Shown here: positions 36,628 to 45,509 of the stretch, one piece after another
How positions within the stretch are numbered: the stretch's first letter is position 1
Layout: each line of letters opens with the position of its first letter
DNA from: Roseiarcus sp963798015
GTDB lineage: Bacteria > Pseudomonadota > Alphaproteobacteria > Rhizobiales > Beijerinckiaceae
Assembly: GCA_963798015.1 (NCBI GenBank)
Contig: CAWCSA010000003.1
Span: 310,001-374,000, forward strand
Direction of reading: 5' to 3'
Length of the DNA: 64,000 nucleotides
Made by a program: the position numbers and the translations under genes
Notes under the pieces: model-generated
Databases searched by the model: none
What the model saw: only the letters and a program-made list of their open reading frames with translations
What the model was told of the DNA's origin: nothing

Positions 36628-36786
36628 TCGGAGCCTCGCTGCGGCCCTGAATGTCCGCGGGCGGCGAGGCGCCCCAAACGGGCGCTTGGCTCCAAGTCGA
36701 CTCGCGAAAAAGAGTCCTTTCGATCCCAAGGCGCCCGGGCCCGGAGTCGGCCCCGTCGCGCCGTCCGATCAATGGGATCTTTCCAG

Positions 36787-36816
36787 TTGACAGGCTATAC
36801 GCTCAGGCAACATAAG
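36787..36816 (+). promoter_or_regulatory. Possible tRNA-Tyr promoter
   Basis: A TTGACA box (36787-36792) and a CATAAG box (36811-36816) are 18 bp apart, about 66 bp before the tRNA-Tyr start. Confidence 0.4.
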
Positions 36817-36882
36817 CCTCGCCGCAACCCGCCTCGGCTAGCCCGGGGCGTTTTCGTCCGCGAGACCTGGGTCCCGCGGCAT

Positions 36883-36967
36883 GGGGGAGTGTCCCGAGTG
36901 GCAAAGGGGGCGGACTGTAAATCCGCTGGCTAAGCCTTCGTAGGTTCGAGTCCTACCTCCCCCACCA
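36883..36967 (+). tRNA. tRNA-Tyr(GTA)
   Basis: 85-nt class II tRNA with a long variable arm. The acceptor GGGGGAG pairs with CTCCCCC, the anticodon loop is CTGTAAA (anticodon GTA), the T-arm contains GTTCGAGTC and the CCA end is encoded. Confidence 0.96.
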
Positions 36968-37294
36968 GCTCGCAAAGTCAGAGACTTGGACGAAATTAAG
37001 GGTCTCGAAAGAGGCCCGTTTCACGTCGCGGCATGTTACAAGTCGGTCCCATTGAATTTCAATCAGTTCCGCGGATTTTCAACAGATGGCGCCGGCTCCG
37101 CGCGATAGGAAATGCTTAATCGCGTTTCAGCCAGCTTCCGCAGCACAGTTCTCCGCGCTTGGATGAATGCTCAACTCCGCCATGGAGGGTGCGGACGCTC
37201 TCGGCGGGCTCTCTTACCCGGTTGGATAAGCCAGAGATCGGTGAAGAAGACTTGCTGCATCGCCCACCATTCGCCGGGGCTTCCGAGTGCCGAG
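36968..37294. other. About 330-bp gene-free stretch
   Basis: The region downstream of tRNA-Tyr, leading to the stop of the DUF7002 gene. Short open frames on both strands are interrupted or lack family features. No integrase gene or attachment-site repeat of the tRNA end was noticed here. Confidence 0.5.
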
Positions 37295-37888
37295 CTACGC
37301 CGGGAAGACATCGATTAAGTGGGGCGCCTCGGCCGGCACGCGGCACGGAAACAGGAATTCGGCCGGTGGCCGCGTGCGTTGACCCGTCGGCCATCCCTGC
37401 TTGAGCCAGGTCCGGTAAGGAACCAGCAGGTCGCGGTCGCGCCGAACGGCCTTGCGACGCGCGTTGCCGCTATTGATGGGGGATACGAACGCCTCCATTC
37501 CGAATCGATCGAGCAGAGCTGCAGCATCGAAGGTCAGTGTCAATTGGGGACGGTTCCCGCAGGCTTGCCGGTGCCGCTCCATGCGCTCGCGATCGGGCCA
37601 CAGAAAGACGAAGCCATTCAACAATTCATACCAGTCCGCCGGCTCGAGGCCACCATCAAGCGCACGAGCAAGCGCGGCAGGCGGCATAGGACGCTGGTCG
37701 CGAATAACAATTGTTTCCGAGAGACGAAGGTTCTCTGGTCGGTGACCGCGAAGCAGGAATCTACGCTTGGATTCATCGATTCCGGCAAGTTGGAGAAGCC
37801 GCGCCGTGCTCAACAATCCATGCTCAAGGATCGATGGGACGTTGTGTGCATCGGCCAAATGATACAGGCGCGCGGGAGGTCGGATCAT
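37295..37888 (-). CDS. DUF7002 family protein
   Basis: A 197-residue protein starting MIRPPARLYHLADAHNVPSI and continuing LEHGLLSTARLLQLAGID. Later conserved pieces are IVIRDQRPMP, LEPADWYELLNGFVFLWPDR, VSPINSGNA and PAEFLFPCRVP. The H-x(n)-S-I-x-x-H-G-L-L-S start and the dispersed aromatic and acidic residues resemble the ADP-ribosyltransferase-like (DarT/RES-like) N-terminus, but no enzymatic activity is established for DUF7002. It is isolated, without an obvious antitoxin partner, between tRNA-Tyr and the sugar island. Confidence 0.7.
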   Translation of the reverse strand: MIRPPARLYHLADAHNVPSILEHGLLSTARLLQLAGIDESKRRFLLRGHRPENLRLSETIVIRDQRPMPPAALARALDGGLEPADWYELLNGFVFLWPDRERMERHRQACGNRPQLTLTFDAAALLDRFGMEAFVSPINSGNARRKAVRRDRDLLVPYRTWLKQGWPTGQRTRPPAEFLFPCRVPAEAPHLIDVFPA

Positions 37889-38078
37889 TCTCTGGATGGC
37901 GGTTGACAGGCGCTCATCCTACGAAACGAAAATCGCGGCGACCAGCTCCGTTGGGCTTGGCGCACAAATCCTGCGCGATCTCGGAGGAAAGCCGCCTGAG
38001 CGCAGACAGTCACGCCCTCTCCGGCTTCGGCATTGCGGATCGCGGCGGCGGACCCGCTGGCCGTTGGGCGAGCCGGAC

Positions 38079-39563
38079 TTAAAGGCTAAAGGCGCTCGAA
38101 ACGTTCCGCGACTTCGATGGCGCCGGCGTCGAGTCATCCTCGTGGTGGTAGATCGGCCACTGAAGATAGCGAGCGATCGCTTCATGCACCGCCTTTGCGT
38201 GATGGCCACGCACCATTGCCACGTGGTGCTCGAACCCGTTCCGCGCAATGAAGCCAAGGAGCGGGCGGAGCCCTGCGACCTTGGTGACGGCGATGCCTCC
38301 GTCCATCGGAAAAGGATCGTCGGTGAACTCGCCTTCGCCGACATAGGCCCTGATCATGCCGGCCCGGTCATCTGTCGAGACGCGGAAGAACGTCATCGGG
38401 CCCGCCTTGACCTTGCCTTTCACCGCGCCGAAGCAATTTTCCTTGCCCAGAACGGTGCCGAGCACGTCGAGCTCCGAAATCTCGGGCGTTTCGCCGATAA
38501 AGCTTTTGGGAAAGTTGCCGCAATGGGTGCAGACGCATTTGTCGGTTTCGCGGCCGTAGTTGTTATTCCAGTCAAGAATGGCGGAGGGCGCCTCGGCGGC
38601 AAGCGCAAGCGCATACATTGAGATCGCGCCCATCACGTCCACTTCGCAGGCGCTTGGGCTGAGCTTCTCGCCCATCATGCTCATGGTCACGCAGCTGGCG
38701 CAGCCGAAATTGTCCTGCAAGCTGCGCCAGCACTGTATGGCGCTGGCGTCGCACTCGTTTTCCTCGATCCAGCGATCGACCGCGAGCGTCCATTTGGCCT
38801 GACGGACAATCTTCTCTCGCTTGATATGGGCCGGAATGCGCCCGTAGGCCGCAATCTCTTCGAGCTTCGCTTTCACTTCCGGCGCGTCGTCGCCAATCGC
38901 GTTGGCGCTGAAGATGATTTCCGAAAGGTCCACCGTCACGACTGTGAGGCCTGAGGCCTGCAGGAGCTTCTCGCTGAACCGCATCGTTTGGAAGGCGCCA
39001 GTTCGTGCGCCGATCGAGCCAATTCGCGCATGCCTGAGGCCGCGGACGACCCGGCATGTTCGAGCGAATCGATCGAGATCGCGGGCAAATTCCTCTCCGC
39101 CGATGTCGCTTGTGTGGCTCGTCGTATCGGTGAAGCGCACTCCGTACTGGTAGAAGTTGTTGGTGATCGAGAATTTGCCGCAAAACGCGTCACGCCGGCT
39201 GTGGACGTCCACCTTGTCCACCTCGTCATTGCTGGCCTGAAGCAGGATCGGGACGTCCAGCCGTGCTTCATTGACAAACTCAGTGATCGCGATCTCGTCG
39301 CCGAAATTCGGCAGGCAAATGACCAGCCCGTCAATCGCCTCACGCTGCTCGCGAAAATGCCTTGCATAAAGGCGCCCGTCCTCGCGCGACTGCACGGCCC
39401 CGTTCTTCGTCGCATCCAGCGGAAGGATGCTGTAGCCGATGTTGAGGCGATCGATGTGAGCGATAAGTTCCTTGCGCGTCTCGAGCGCGGGCGCTCCATT
39501 GAAGAACTCGCGGCTGCCCACGACCAGTCCGAGCTTGATGGGACGAAGATTGTGCTTGCTCAC
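38079..39563 (-). CDS. L-fucose/L-arabinose isomerase family protein
   Basis: A 494-residue protein of the FucI/AraA fold. The N-terminal domain has KLGLVVGSREFFNGAP and IDGLVICLPNFGDEIAI. The C-terminal catalytic domain has SPSACEVDVMGAISMYALAL, ILDWNNNYGRETDK and CTHCGNFPKS, giving a Glu...Asp...His set like the metal ligands of fucose isomerase. Such enzymes interconvert aldoses and ketoses with Mn2+. It is divergent from a ribose-type ABC operon (455 bp between) and lies near a sugar kinase and a split transketolase, so it is a candidate first step of that pathway. The substrate is unknown; a pentose such as D-apiose is inference. Confidence 0.78.
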   Translation of the reverse strand: MSKHNLRPIKLGLVVGSREFFNGAPALETRKELIAHIDRLNIGYSILPLDATKNGAVQSREDGRLYARHFREQREAIDGLVICLPNFGDEIAITEFVNEARLDVPILLQASNDEVDKVDVHSRRDAFCGKFSITNNFYQYGVRFTDTTSHTSDIGGEEFARDLDRFARTCRVVRGLRHARIGSIGARTGAFQTMRFSEKLLQASGLTVVTVDLSEIIFSANAIGDDAPEVKAKLEEIAAYGRIPAHIKREKIVRQAKWTLAVDRWIEENECDASAIQCWRSLQDNFGCASCVTMSMMGEKLSPSACEVDVMGAISMYALALAAEAPSAILDWNNNYGRETDKCVCTHCGNFPKSFIGETPEISELDVLGTVLGKENCFGAVKGKVKAGPMTFFRVSTDDRAGMIRAYVGEGEFTDDPFPMDGGIAVTKVAGLRPLLGFIARNGFEHHVAMVRGHHAKAVHEAIARYLQWPIYHHEDDSTPAPSKSRNVSSAFSL

Positions 39564-40018
39564 GGAAAGCCCTGCGTTCTGCGAGGCGGCGGCCGGAGCC
39601 CCGCTTATCTCGCGCGTTTCCTCGGCATCGATTTATCTCGGATGCCTCCGATTTCTCGCATTTAGAAACATTCCAACCTGGCTGTAAAGCGTTCAAAGCC
39701 GCTAAAAGCCACCCTCCAAGCGCGAAAACGTCAGCTTGGGCGCCATTCGCCGTCGATTTCACTTCCACTTGACAGCGGACCCGAAACTAAACCACATATA
39801 TCGATAATAAACGGCATCACTCGAAACCAATGGGGGAAACTCTGCGAAAGCTGCGCGGCCCTTAAGACCCGACGGCGGCCGGCGTCGGAGGGGCCCAGCG
39901 CTGAGCCAAGAACCCCGCCAAGATTTTTAGCGTTTCGCGCCGGCATCCAGCGGAGCGCGTCCGACGAGCGTCGCTCCGAGGAGCCATCTTGATGCCCCAG
40001 AAGGATAGGGAGGTAACA
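39564..40018. other. 455-bp divergent promoter region
   Basis: No gene is seen between the isomerase and the ABC binding-protein start. The stretch holds the candidate DeoR operator at 39802-39826 and a ribosome binding site (GGGAGG) five bases before the binding-protein ATG. Confidence 0.55.
39802..39826 (+). promoter_or_regulatory. Candidate DeoR operator upstream of the ribose-type ABC operon
   Basis: A 25-base site with core TAAACGGCA and a terminal CGAAA matches the site at 45451-45475 at 19 of 25 positions. CGAAA/TTTCG elements are typical DeoR-family half-sites, and a DeoR gene is the last gene of the downstream operon. Confidence 0.55.
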
Positions 40019-40954
40019 ATGAACTTCAGGCGCACGTTGGCTGGCGCGCTTTTCGCGAGCGCGGCTCTCTTCATCGGTTCTGCCCACGCGGCGGATCTGA
40101 TCGCGATCATCACGCCGTCGCACGACAATCCGTTCTTCAAAGCGGAAGCGGACGGGGCGGAGGCCAAGGCTAAGGAACTTGGCTATGATGTCCTTTCGCT
40201 CGTTCACGACGACGACGCGAACAAGCAGTCTGAGCTCATCGACACCGCGATCGCGCGAGGCGCCAAGGCGATCATTCTGGATAATGCAGGCGCGGACGCG
40301 ACGGTTGCCGCTGTCAAGAAGGCCAAGGACGCAGGGGTTCCCTCCTTCCTGATCGATCGTGAAATCAACGCATCCGGCGTCGCTCTCGCTCAGATTGTCT
40401 CGAACAACTATCAGGGCGCCCAGCTCGGCGCGCAGAAATTCGTCAAGCTCATGGGTGAAAAGGGCAATTTCGTCGAGCTCGTCGGCAAGGAGTCGGACAC
40501 CAACGCCGGCATCCGTTCAAAGGGCTATCACGACGTGATCGACGACTATCCGGACTTGAAGATGGTGTCGCGCCAGTCGGCCAATTGGAGCCAGCCAGAA
40601 GCCTTTTCGAAGATGGAGTCGATCCTCCAGGCCAATCCCAACATCAAGGGCGTCATCTCCGGCAATGACACCATGGCCATGGGCGCCGAGGCGGCGCTGA
40701 AGGCCGCCGGCCGTAACGACGTGATCGTCGTCGGTTTCGACGGCTCCAACGATGTGCGCGATTCGATTGAGCAAGGCGGCATCAAGGCGACCGTGCTGCA
40801 ACCCGCCTATCGCGGCGCGCAGCTCGCAGTCGAACAGGCTGACGCCTACATAAAGACAAAGACCGCGCCCAAGAGCGAAAAGCAGCTGATGGACTGTGTG
40901 CTCATCGACAGTTCGAACGCGGATAAGCTCGAAACTTTCCAGCTCAAGCCATAG
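40019..40954 (+). CDS. Ribose-type sugar ABC transporter, periplasmic binding protein
   Basis: A 311-residue RbsB-like protein with a signal peptide ending SAHA before ADLIAIITP. The two lobes show HDNPFFKAEADGAEAKAKEL, FLIDREINASG and GVISGNDTMAMGAEAALKAA, and VVGFDGSNDVRDSIEQGGIK, all typical of type I pentose/hexose binding proteins. GGGAGG lies five bases upstream of the ATG. It captures the sugar for the ATPase and permease that follow. Binding proteins of this group include those shown to bind D-apiose, but the ligand cannot be read from the sequence. Confidence 0.92.
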   Translation: MNFRRTLAGALFASAALFIGSAHAADLIAIITPSHDNPFFKAEADGAEAKAKELGYDVLSLVHDDDANKQSELIDTAIARGAKAIILDNAGADATVAAVKKAKDAGVPSFLIDREINASGVALAQIVSNNYQGAQLGAQKFVKLMGEKGNFVELVGKESDTNAGIRSKGYHDVIDDYPDLKMVSRQSANWSQPEAFSKMESILQANPNIKGVISGNDTMAMGAEAALKAAGRNDVIVVGFDGSNDVRDSIEQGGIKATVLQPAYRGAQLAVEQADAYIKTKTAPKSEKQLMDCVLIDSSNADKLETFQLKP

Positions 40955-41019
40955 TGGAAATCTTGCGGGCGCGCGGACCGGACTCGCGCGCTAGCCTTTC
41001 ACTGGAGGCGGCGACTTTC

Positions 41020-41670
41020 ATGCGCTGGATCAGCGTTCTGGCGGCGGTGATGGCCGGCGCGCTGCTCTGTTCTTGCCGCTTTATCCCCACCGCCGACGTC
41101 CCCGCGCTTGGCTCTGGGCCATCGCAGGCGAAGGCCTTCGATCCCGAGAAAATGGTTGCCTCGGAGTGGTCCGCCAAGGTCGTTCCCTATTTCGAAAAGA
41201 GAGCCGGGCCGTTTGCCGAGGTGCGTGATCTCGCCGCGAAATCTCCGGAGGAGGCAGGCGCACGGTTCGGCTATCGGCCGAAGTCTGGGGACGTGCCCTG
41301 GACGTATCTGGTAAAGCTCGAGGGGGTTGTCGTCGAGGCGAATACGGAATCGCGCGCCGCGACGATCGGCGTCGACACGACCGGTAAAGGCGACGCGGAC
41401 GCAACCGTACAGATCGGTCCCGCACTGCGCGGCACCGCAATCCGGGACGCGCTCGACTATGTATCCTTCAACGACTTCACGAACCAGATCGACTTTGCCC
41501 GCTATGGGAAGGCGTTCAATCTCTACGTCGACCATGAGATCCTCGAGAAGCTTCCGAGAGACTCCCTCGTCGGCCGCAAGGTTACAGCCATCGGGGCTTA
41601 TCCCTTGTCCTCGGCCGGTGAGACGCCTCTGATCACGCCAGTAGAAATCACACTGGGTCCCAAGCCGTGA
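41020..41670 (+). CDS. DUF2291 family lipoprotein
   Basis: A 216-residue protein starting MRWISVLAAVMAGALLCSCR, a lipoprotein signal with a cysteine at residue 17 or 19 and a GGAGG site upstream that decides the start over an earlier in-frame GTG. The body carries the DUF2291 features (FDPEKMVASEWSAKVVPYFE and DYVSFNDFTNQIDFARYGKA). This family is regularly encoded inside ribose-type ABC operons of alphaproteobacteria and presumably assists uptake at the inner membrane; its role is unknown. It overlaps the ATPase gene by four bases. Confidence 0.88.
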   Translation: MRWISVLAAVMAGALLCSCRFIPTADVPALGSGPSQAKAFDPEKMVASEWSAKVVPYFEKRAGPFAEVRDLAAKSPEEAGARFGYRPKSGDVPWTYLVKLEGVVVEANTESRAATIGVDTTGKGDADATVQIGPALRGTAIRDALDYVSFNDFTNQIDFARYGKAFNLYVDHEILEKLPRDSLVGRKVTAIGAYPLSSAGETPLITPVEITLGPKP

Positions 41671-43235
41671 CGCAAGCGCGCCAAAAGCCGAACGACCCGG
41701 AAGTCGTCCTGCGTCTCGAGGGCGTGTCGAAAGTCTATTCCGGCACGGTCGCTGTAAAGCAGGCGGATTTCGAAGTGCGGCGCGGCGCCGTCAACGTGCT
41801 CGTTGGCGAGAACGGCGCCGGAAAGTCGACGCTGATGAAAATCGTCGCCGGAGTCGAACGCCCGACAGCCGGCCGCATTGTGCTCGATGGCGAGCCTGTC
41901 GTCTTTTCAGGAACGGCTGATGCAATGCGCCACGGTATCGGCATGGTGTTCCAGGAGCTCAACCTCTTTGGCAATCTCTCGGTGGCGGAGAATGTTTTCG
42001 CCAATCGCGAGATCACGCGCGGCGGCCATATCGACCATGGGGCGCAGGAGCGTGAGACTGCGGCCATCATGGACCGCTTGGGCGCGACGATCGACCCGCG
42101 CGCTCGGGTCGACGATCTGATGATCGGCCAGCAGCAACTCGTTGAAATCGCGAAGGCCGTGGCGCAGAATGTCCGCATCCTCATCATGGACGAGCCGACC
42201 TCCGCGCTGAGCGCGCCCGAAGTCGAGATCCTGTTTCGCGTGATCGCGGATCTGAAGTCGAAAGGCGTGGCGATCGTCTACATCTCACACCGGCTGGAAG
42301 AGCTCATACGGATCGGCGACTTCATCACCGTCCTCCGGGATGGCCGCGTGACCGGGCGCCAAGCGCTGAAAGATGTCGATGTGCACTGGATCGTTCGGCA
42401 GATGATTGGCTCGGACGCCAAGGACTTCTCAACTCTGGGCGATCATAAATTCGGAGGCGAGGTCATGCGGGCGGAGGAGATCTGCCTGCCGCGGGCGGTC
42501 GGCGGCTATTCTGTCGATCACGTCAGTCTTTCCGTCCGCGGAGGAGAAATCCTCGGCGTCTACGAACTCATGGGCGCGGGACGCACCGAATTCCTCGAAT
42601 GCGTGATGGGCCGGCATCCCCTGTCGTCAGGCCGCCTCTATATCGAGGGAAAGCTTGTACGGGAGAGGGACGTCGGCGGCCGGATCGCGCGGGGCCTTGC
42701 GCTTATTCCCGAGGACCGGCAGCGTGACGGACTCGTGGCAATCCTGTCCGTCGCCGAGAATCTGACGATGGCGAGCCTGCGCAAGCTCACGCGGTACTTC
42801 CACATCCAGCCTCGCCTCGAGGCCGAGGTCGTCCGGCGCGAGGTGAAGAACCTGACGATCAAGGTCGCCGACCCCGCTTTGCCTGTCTCGTCGCTCTCCG
42901 GGGGAAACCAGCAGAAAGTCGTGATCGGCAAGGCGCTGCTGACGGAACCCAAGGTTCTGCTCATGGACGAGCCGAGCCGAGGTATCGACATCGGAGCAAA
43001 GGGGGACGTCTTCCGCCTGATGCGCAAACTCGCCGCGGAGGGGCTTGGCATCGTTTTCGTGACTTCCGATCTCGACGAAGCTTTGGCGCTTTCCGATCGC
43101 ATTGCGGTGATGAGCCAGGGGAAGCTCACAGCCTTGTTCGATCGCGCTGACGCCGCCGAAGCCAAGATCATCGCCGCGTCTTCCGTCGGCCATTTCCAGG
43201 GGACGACGATGGCGCGGGAGGGAGCGCTTTCATGA
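41667..43235 (+). CDS. Sugar ABC transporter ATP-binding protein, RbsA/MglA type
   Basis: A 522-residue tandem ATPase. The first domain has Walker A GENGAGKSTLMK, signature GQQQLVEIAKAVAQN and Walker B ILIMDEPTSAL. The second has a degenerate P-loop (ELMGAGRTEFLE) and an intact LSGGNQQKVVIGKALL signature with LLMDEPSRGIDIGAK, as in other RbsA proteins. It energises import with the permease that follows. The GTG start overlaps the DUF2291 stop, and its own stop overlaps the permease ATG, so translation is coupled. Confidence 0.95.
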   Translation: MTQARQKPNDPEVVLRLEGVSKVYSGTVAVKQADFEVRRGAVNVLVGENGAGKSTLMKIVAGVERPTAGRIVLDGEPVVFSGTADAMRHGIGMVFQELNLFGNLSVAENVFANREITRGGHIDHGAQERETAAIMDRLGATIDPRARVDDLMIGQQQLVEIAKAVAQNVRILIMDEPTSALSAPEVEILFRVIADLKSKGVAIVYISHRLEELIRIGDFITVLRDGRVTGRQALKDVDVHWIVRQMIGSDAKDFSTLGDHKFGGEVMRAEEICLPRAVGGYSVDHVSLSVRGGEILGVYELMGAGRTEFLECVMGRHPLSSGRLYIEGKLVRERDVGGRIARGLALIPEDRQRDGLVAILSVAENLTMASLRKLTRYFHIQPRLEAEVVRREVKNLTIKVADPALPVSSLSGGNQQKVVIGKALLTEPKVLLMDEPSRGIDIGAKGDVFRLMRKLAAEGLGIVFVTSDLDEALALSDRIAVMSQGKLTALFDRADAAEAKIIAASSVGHFQGTTMAREGALS

Positions 43236-44293
43236 CCGCCGCCGCTGGACAGACGCCCGCCCAGTCCGTGGGCGGCTCGCTCACCCTGAATTTGATGCGG
43301 GTCCGTACATTCATTGCGTTGTTTGCGGTCCTGATATTTTTCTCTTTCGCCGCGCCGAATTTCCTTTCGGCGGCCAATCTCGTGCTGATGTCCAAGCATG
43401 TCGCGATCAACGCCTTTCTCGCGATTGGCATGACCTTTGTCATCATTACAGGGGGCATCGATCTTTCCGTGGGCTCGATTGTCGGTCTGTGCGGCATGGT
43501 TGCGGGCGGTCTTATCCTGCACGGGATCGACTTGCGCTTCGGCTACACGTTGTTCTTCAACATTCCGGAGATCATCCTGATCACGTTGGCGCTCGGCGTG
43601 CTCATCGGCATGGTCAATGGCTTCCTCATCACCCGGCTCAACGTCGCGCCCTTCATCGCGACCCTCGGCACGCTCTACGTGGCGCGTGGCGCGGCGCTCT
43701 TGATCTCTGATGGCTCAACTTTCCCCAATCTCGAGGGCAATCCCGCGTTTGGCACCACCGGTTTTGCGTTTCTGGGCGCAGGCAAGATTCTCTATCTGCC
43801 CGTTGCGATCTGGATTCTGATCGGTCTGGCGCTGATCGCCGCCTATGTCGCCCAATGGACGCCGCTCGGGCGGCACATTTTCATGGTCGGCGGCAATGAA
43901 CGCGCCGCGGCGCTCTCCGGCATTCGCGTCAATCGGGTGAAGTTCTTCGTCTACATGTTTTCAGGTTTCTGCGCGGCGATCGTCGGCCTCATCATCTCCT
44001 CGGAGCTGATGGCCGCTCATCCAGCGACCGGCGAGACCTTTGAGCTCAACGCCATCGCGGCTGCTGTGCTCGGCGGCACCTCGATGTCGGGCGGTCGTGG
44101 GACGGTCGGGGGCACAATCATCGGCGCTTTCGTGATCGGCATTCTGTCCGACGGGCTCGTGATGATGGGGGTGAGCTCGTTCTGGCAGATGGTGATCAAG
44201 GGCGTCGTGATCATCGCTGCGGTGGTGGTCGACCAGGCGCAAAGGAAGTTGCAACAGCGCGTCGCCCTGCAACAGATGGCGCAGCTTGCGTGA
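43232..44293 (+). CDS. Sugar ABC transporter permease, RbsC type
   Basis: A 353-residue membrane protein with 8-10 helices. It shows FITGGIDLSVGSIVGLCGMV as VIITGGIDLSVGS, APFIATLGTLYVARGAALLI, GGNERAAALSGIRVNRVKFF and AAAVLGGTSMSGGRGTVGGT, the conserved RbsC coupling and transport segments. It forms the membrane channel for the ATPase encoded just upstream and is translationally coupled to it (ATGA overlap). Confidence 0.95.
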   Translation: MTAAAGQTPAQSVGGSLTLNLMRVRTFIALFAVLIFFSFAAPNFLSAANLVLMSKHVAINAFLAIGMTFVIITGGIDLSVGSIVGLCGMVAGGLILHGIDLRFGYTLFFNIPEIILITLALGVLIGMVNGFLITRLNVAPFIATLGTLYVARGAALLISDGSTFPNLEGNPAFGTTGFAFLGAGKILYLPVAIWILIGLALIAAYVAQWTPLGRHIFMVGGNERAAALSGIRVNRVKFFVYMFSGFCAAIVGLIISSELMAAHPATGETFELNAIAAAVLGGTSMSGGRGTVGGTIIGAFVIGILSDGLVMMGVSSFWQMVIKGVVIIAAVVVDQAQRKLQQRVALQQMAQLA

Positions 44294-44387
44294 GTTCTCG
44301 CCTGGCCTAGACTGCTCCATCTTTCCGAAGGCCGCGGAGCATGACATAAATTGTAAAACTCGCGACCTCTTAGTGGATCTTCTCAAA

Positions 44388-45281
44388 ATGCCCAAGGGCG
44401 GCGATACGGCCAAAAGAATGAAGAAGTCGGCAACTAGGCCGCGGTCGATCGTTGCGCGCCCGGGCCGAGCGCCGCGGCCCTCGATCGCAAGCGAGCCGCA
44501 CGGCGACCTCAACAAGCTTCTGGCCGAGCCGCGCCGCATGAAGATCCTGGCCTGGCTTCAGGAAGAGGGCAGCGCGCGCGTGCGAGACCTGAGAGTAGCC
44601 TTCGGGGTGTCGGAGGCGACGATCCGGCAAGACCTCGAAAAGCTGGAGAGCGACGGCCATGTCAACCGTCAGCACGGCGGCGCATTTCTTCGCGCCATGC
44701 CGAAGCAGGTCGAGACGCTCTCGCTGCAACATATGGAGAATATCGAGAAAAAACGAAAGATTGGCGTCAAGGCCGCGAGCCTCGTCGGCGACGGCGAGAC
44801 AATCATCCTCGACGCCGGCTCGACGACGACTGAAGTCGCGCATAACCTGCTCGGCCGATCCTCCCTCACCGTCATCACCAACGCGCTTAATATCGCGCTT
44901 ATGCTCGGGGCTGTGCCGGGTTATGCCGTGCACATGCCGGGAGGGCAGTTCAAGGCCCCAACGCTTTCCCTCAGCGGGGATAAGGCAGCGGACTATTTCC
45001 AGGATGTTCTCGCCGGAAAGCTCTTTCTTGCCACGGCTGGCGTGGCGCTCAATTCCGGCCTGACCTATCCGAGCTTTGCTGATCTCCAGCTCAAGCAGGC
45101 GATGATCAAGGCGGCCTCGCATGTGTACCTTGTCGCCAACTCGACCAAGATCAATCGCTCGTCCTTCACCCGCCTTGGGACACTCGACGTCATCAACTCG
45201 TTCGTTACCGACGATGGCATTCGGGACGAGGACGCTCGCGCTTTCGAGAGCCGCGGCATCAAGGTGATCATCGCGGAATAG
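44388..45281 (+). CDS. DeoR/GlpR family transcriptional regulator of the sugar island
   Basis: A 297-residue DeoR regulator. An N-terminal basic extension precedes the winged helix (RMKILAWLQEEGSARVRDLR and GVSEATIRQDLEKLESDGHV) and RQHGGAF. The sensing domain has LDAGSTTTEVAHNLL and ATAGVALNSGLTYPSF. It sits at the end of the ribose-type ABC operon. The exact start is open: the frame runs back to 44286, overlapping the permease; ATG 44388 is used, and ATG 44418 is possible. The likely operators are the shared sites at 39802 and 45451, so it should control both the ABC genes and the transketolase-kinase block. Confidence 0.88.
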   Translation: MPKGGDTAKRMKKSATRPRSIVARPGRAPRPSIASEPHGDLNKLLAEPRRMKILAWLQEEGSARVRDLRVAFGVSEATIRQDLEKLESDGHVNRQHGGAFLRAMPKQVETLSLQHMENIEKKRKIGVKAASLVGDGETIILDAGSTTTEVAHNLLGRSSLTVITNALNIALMLGAVPGYAVHMPGGQFKAPTLSLSGDKAADYFQDVLAGKLFLATAGVALNSGLTYPSFADLQLKQAMIKAASHVYLVANSTKINRSSFTRLGTLDVINSFVTDDGIRDEDARAFESRGIKVIIAE

Positions 45282-45450
45282 GCCTGCCGGTCCGCAACGC
45301 TCAGACCGCCAGTAACGGAACTTGTCCCTCTCCCTTAGCGCGCACCTCAGGGAACGCTGCGCCGAACGCTCTTCACCGTAGACTAGGTACAGCCCGTTTG
45401 TTTTCGCTTTCCTGCGTTCCTTGACTCGCATGGCGCCAAACGATAGGAAT

Positions 45451-45475
45451 CGAAAGTAAACGGCAATATACGAAA
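45451..45475 (+). promoter_or_regulatory. Candidate DeoR operator upstream of the second gene block
   Basis: This matches the site at 39802-39826 at 19 of 25 bases, with CGAAA at both ends and TAAACGGCA inside. It lies 35 bp before the ATG of the truncated binding protein and so heads the block running to the FGGY kinase. Confidence 0.55.
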
Positions 45476-45509
45476 ACCGCTTTGCGAGGGTCCGTGGGAG
45501 GAAAGGGTC

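Noticed and set aside
37116..37394. 92-codon minus-strand frame downstream of the DUF7002 gene
   Set aside because: It overlaps the end of the DUF7002 gene, and the composition is random-like.
36883..38079. tRNA-Tyr as an integration site for the sugar island
   Set aside because: No integrase gene was recognised and no direct repeat of the tRNA 3' end was found by eye downstream.
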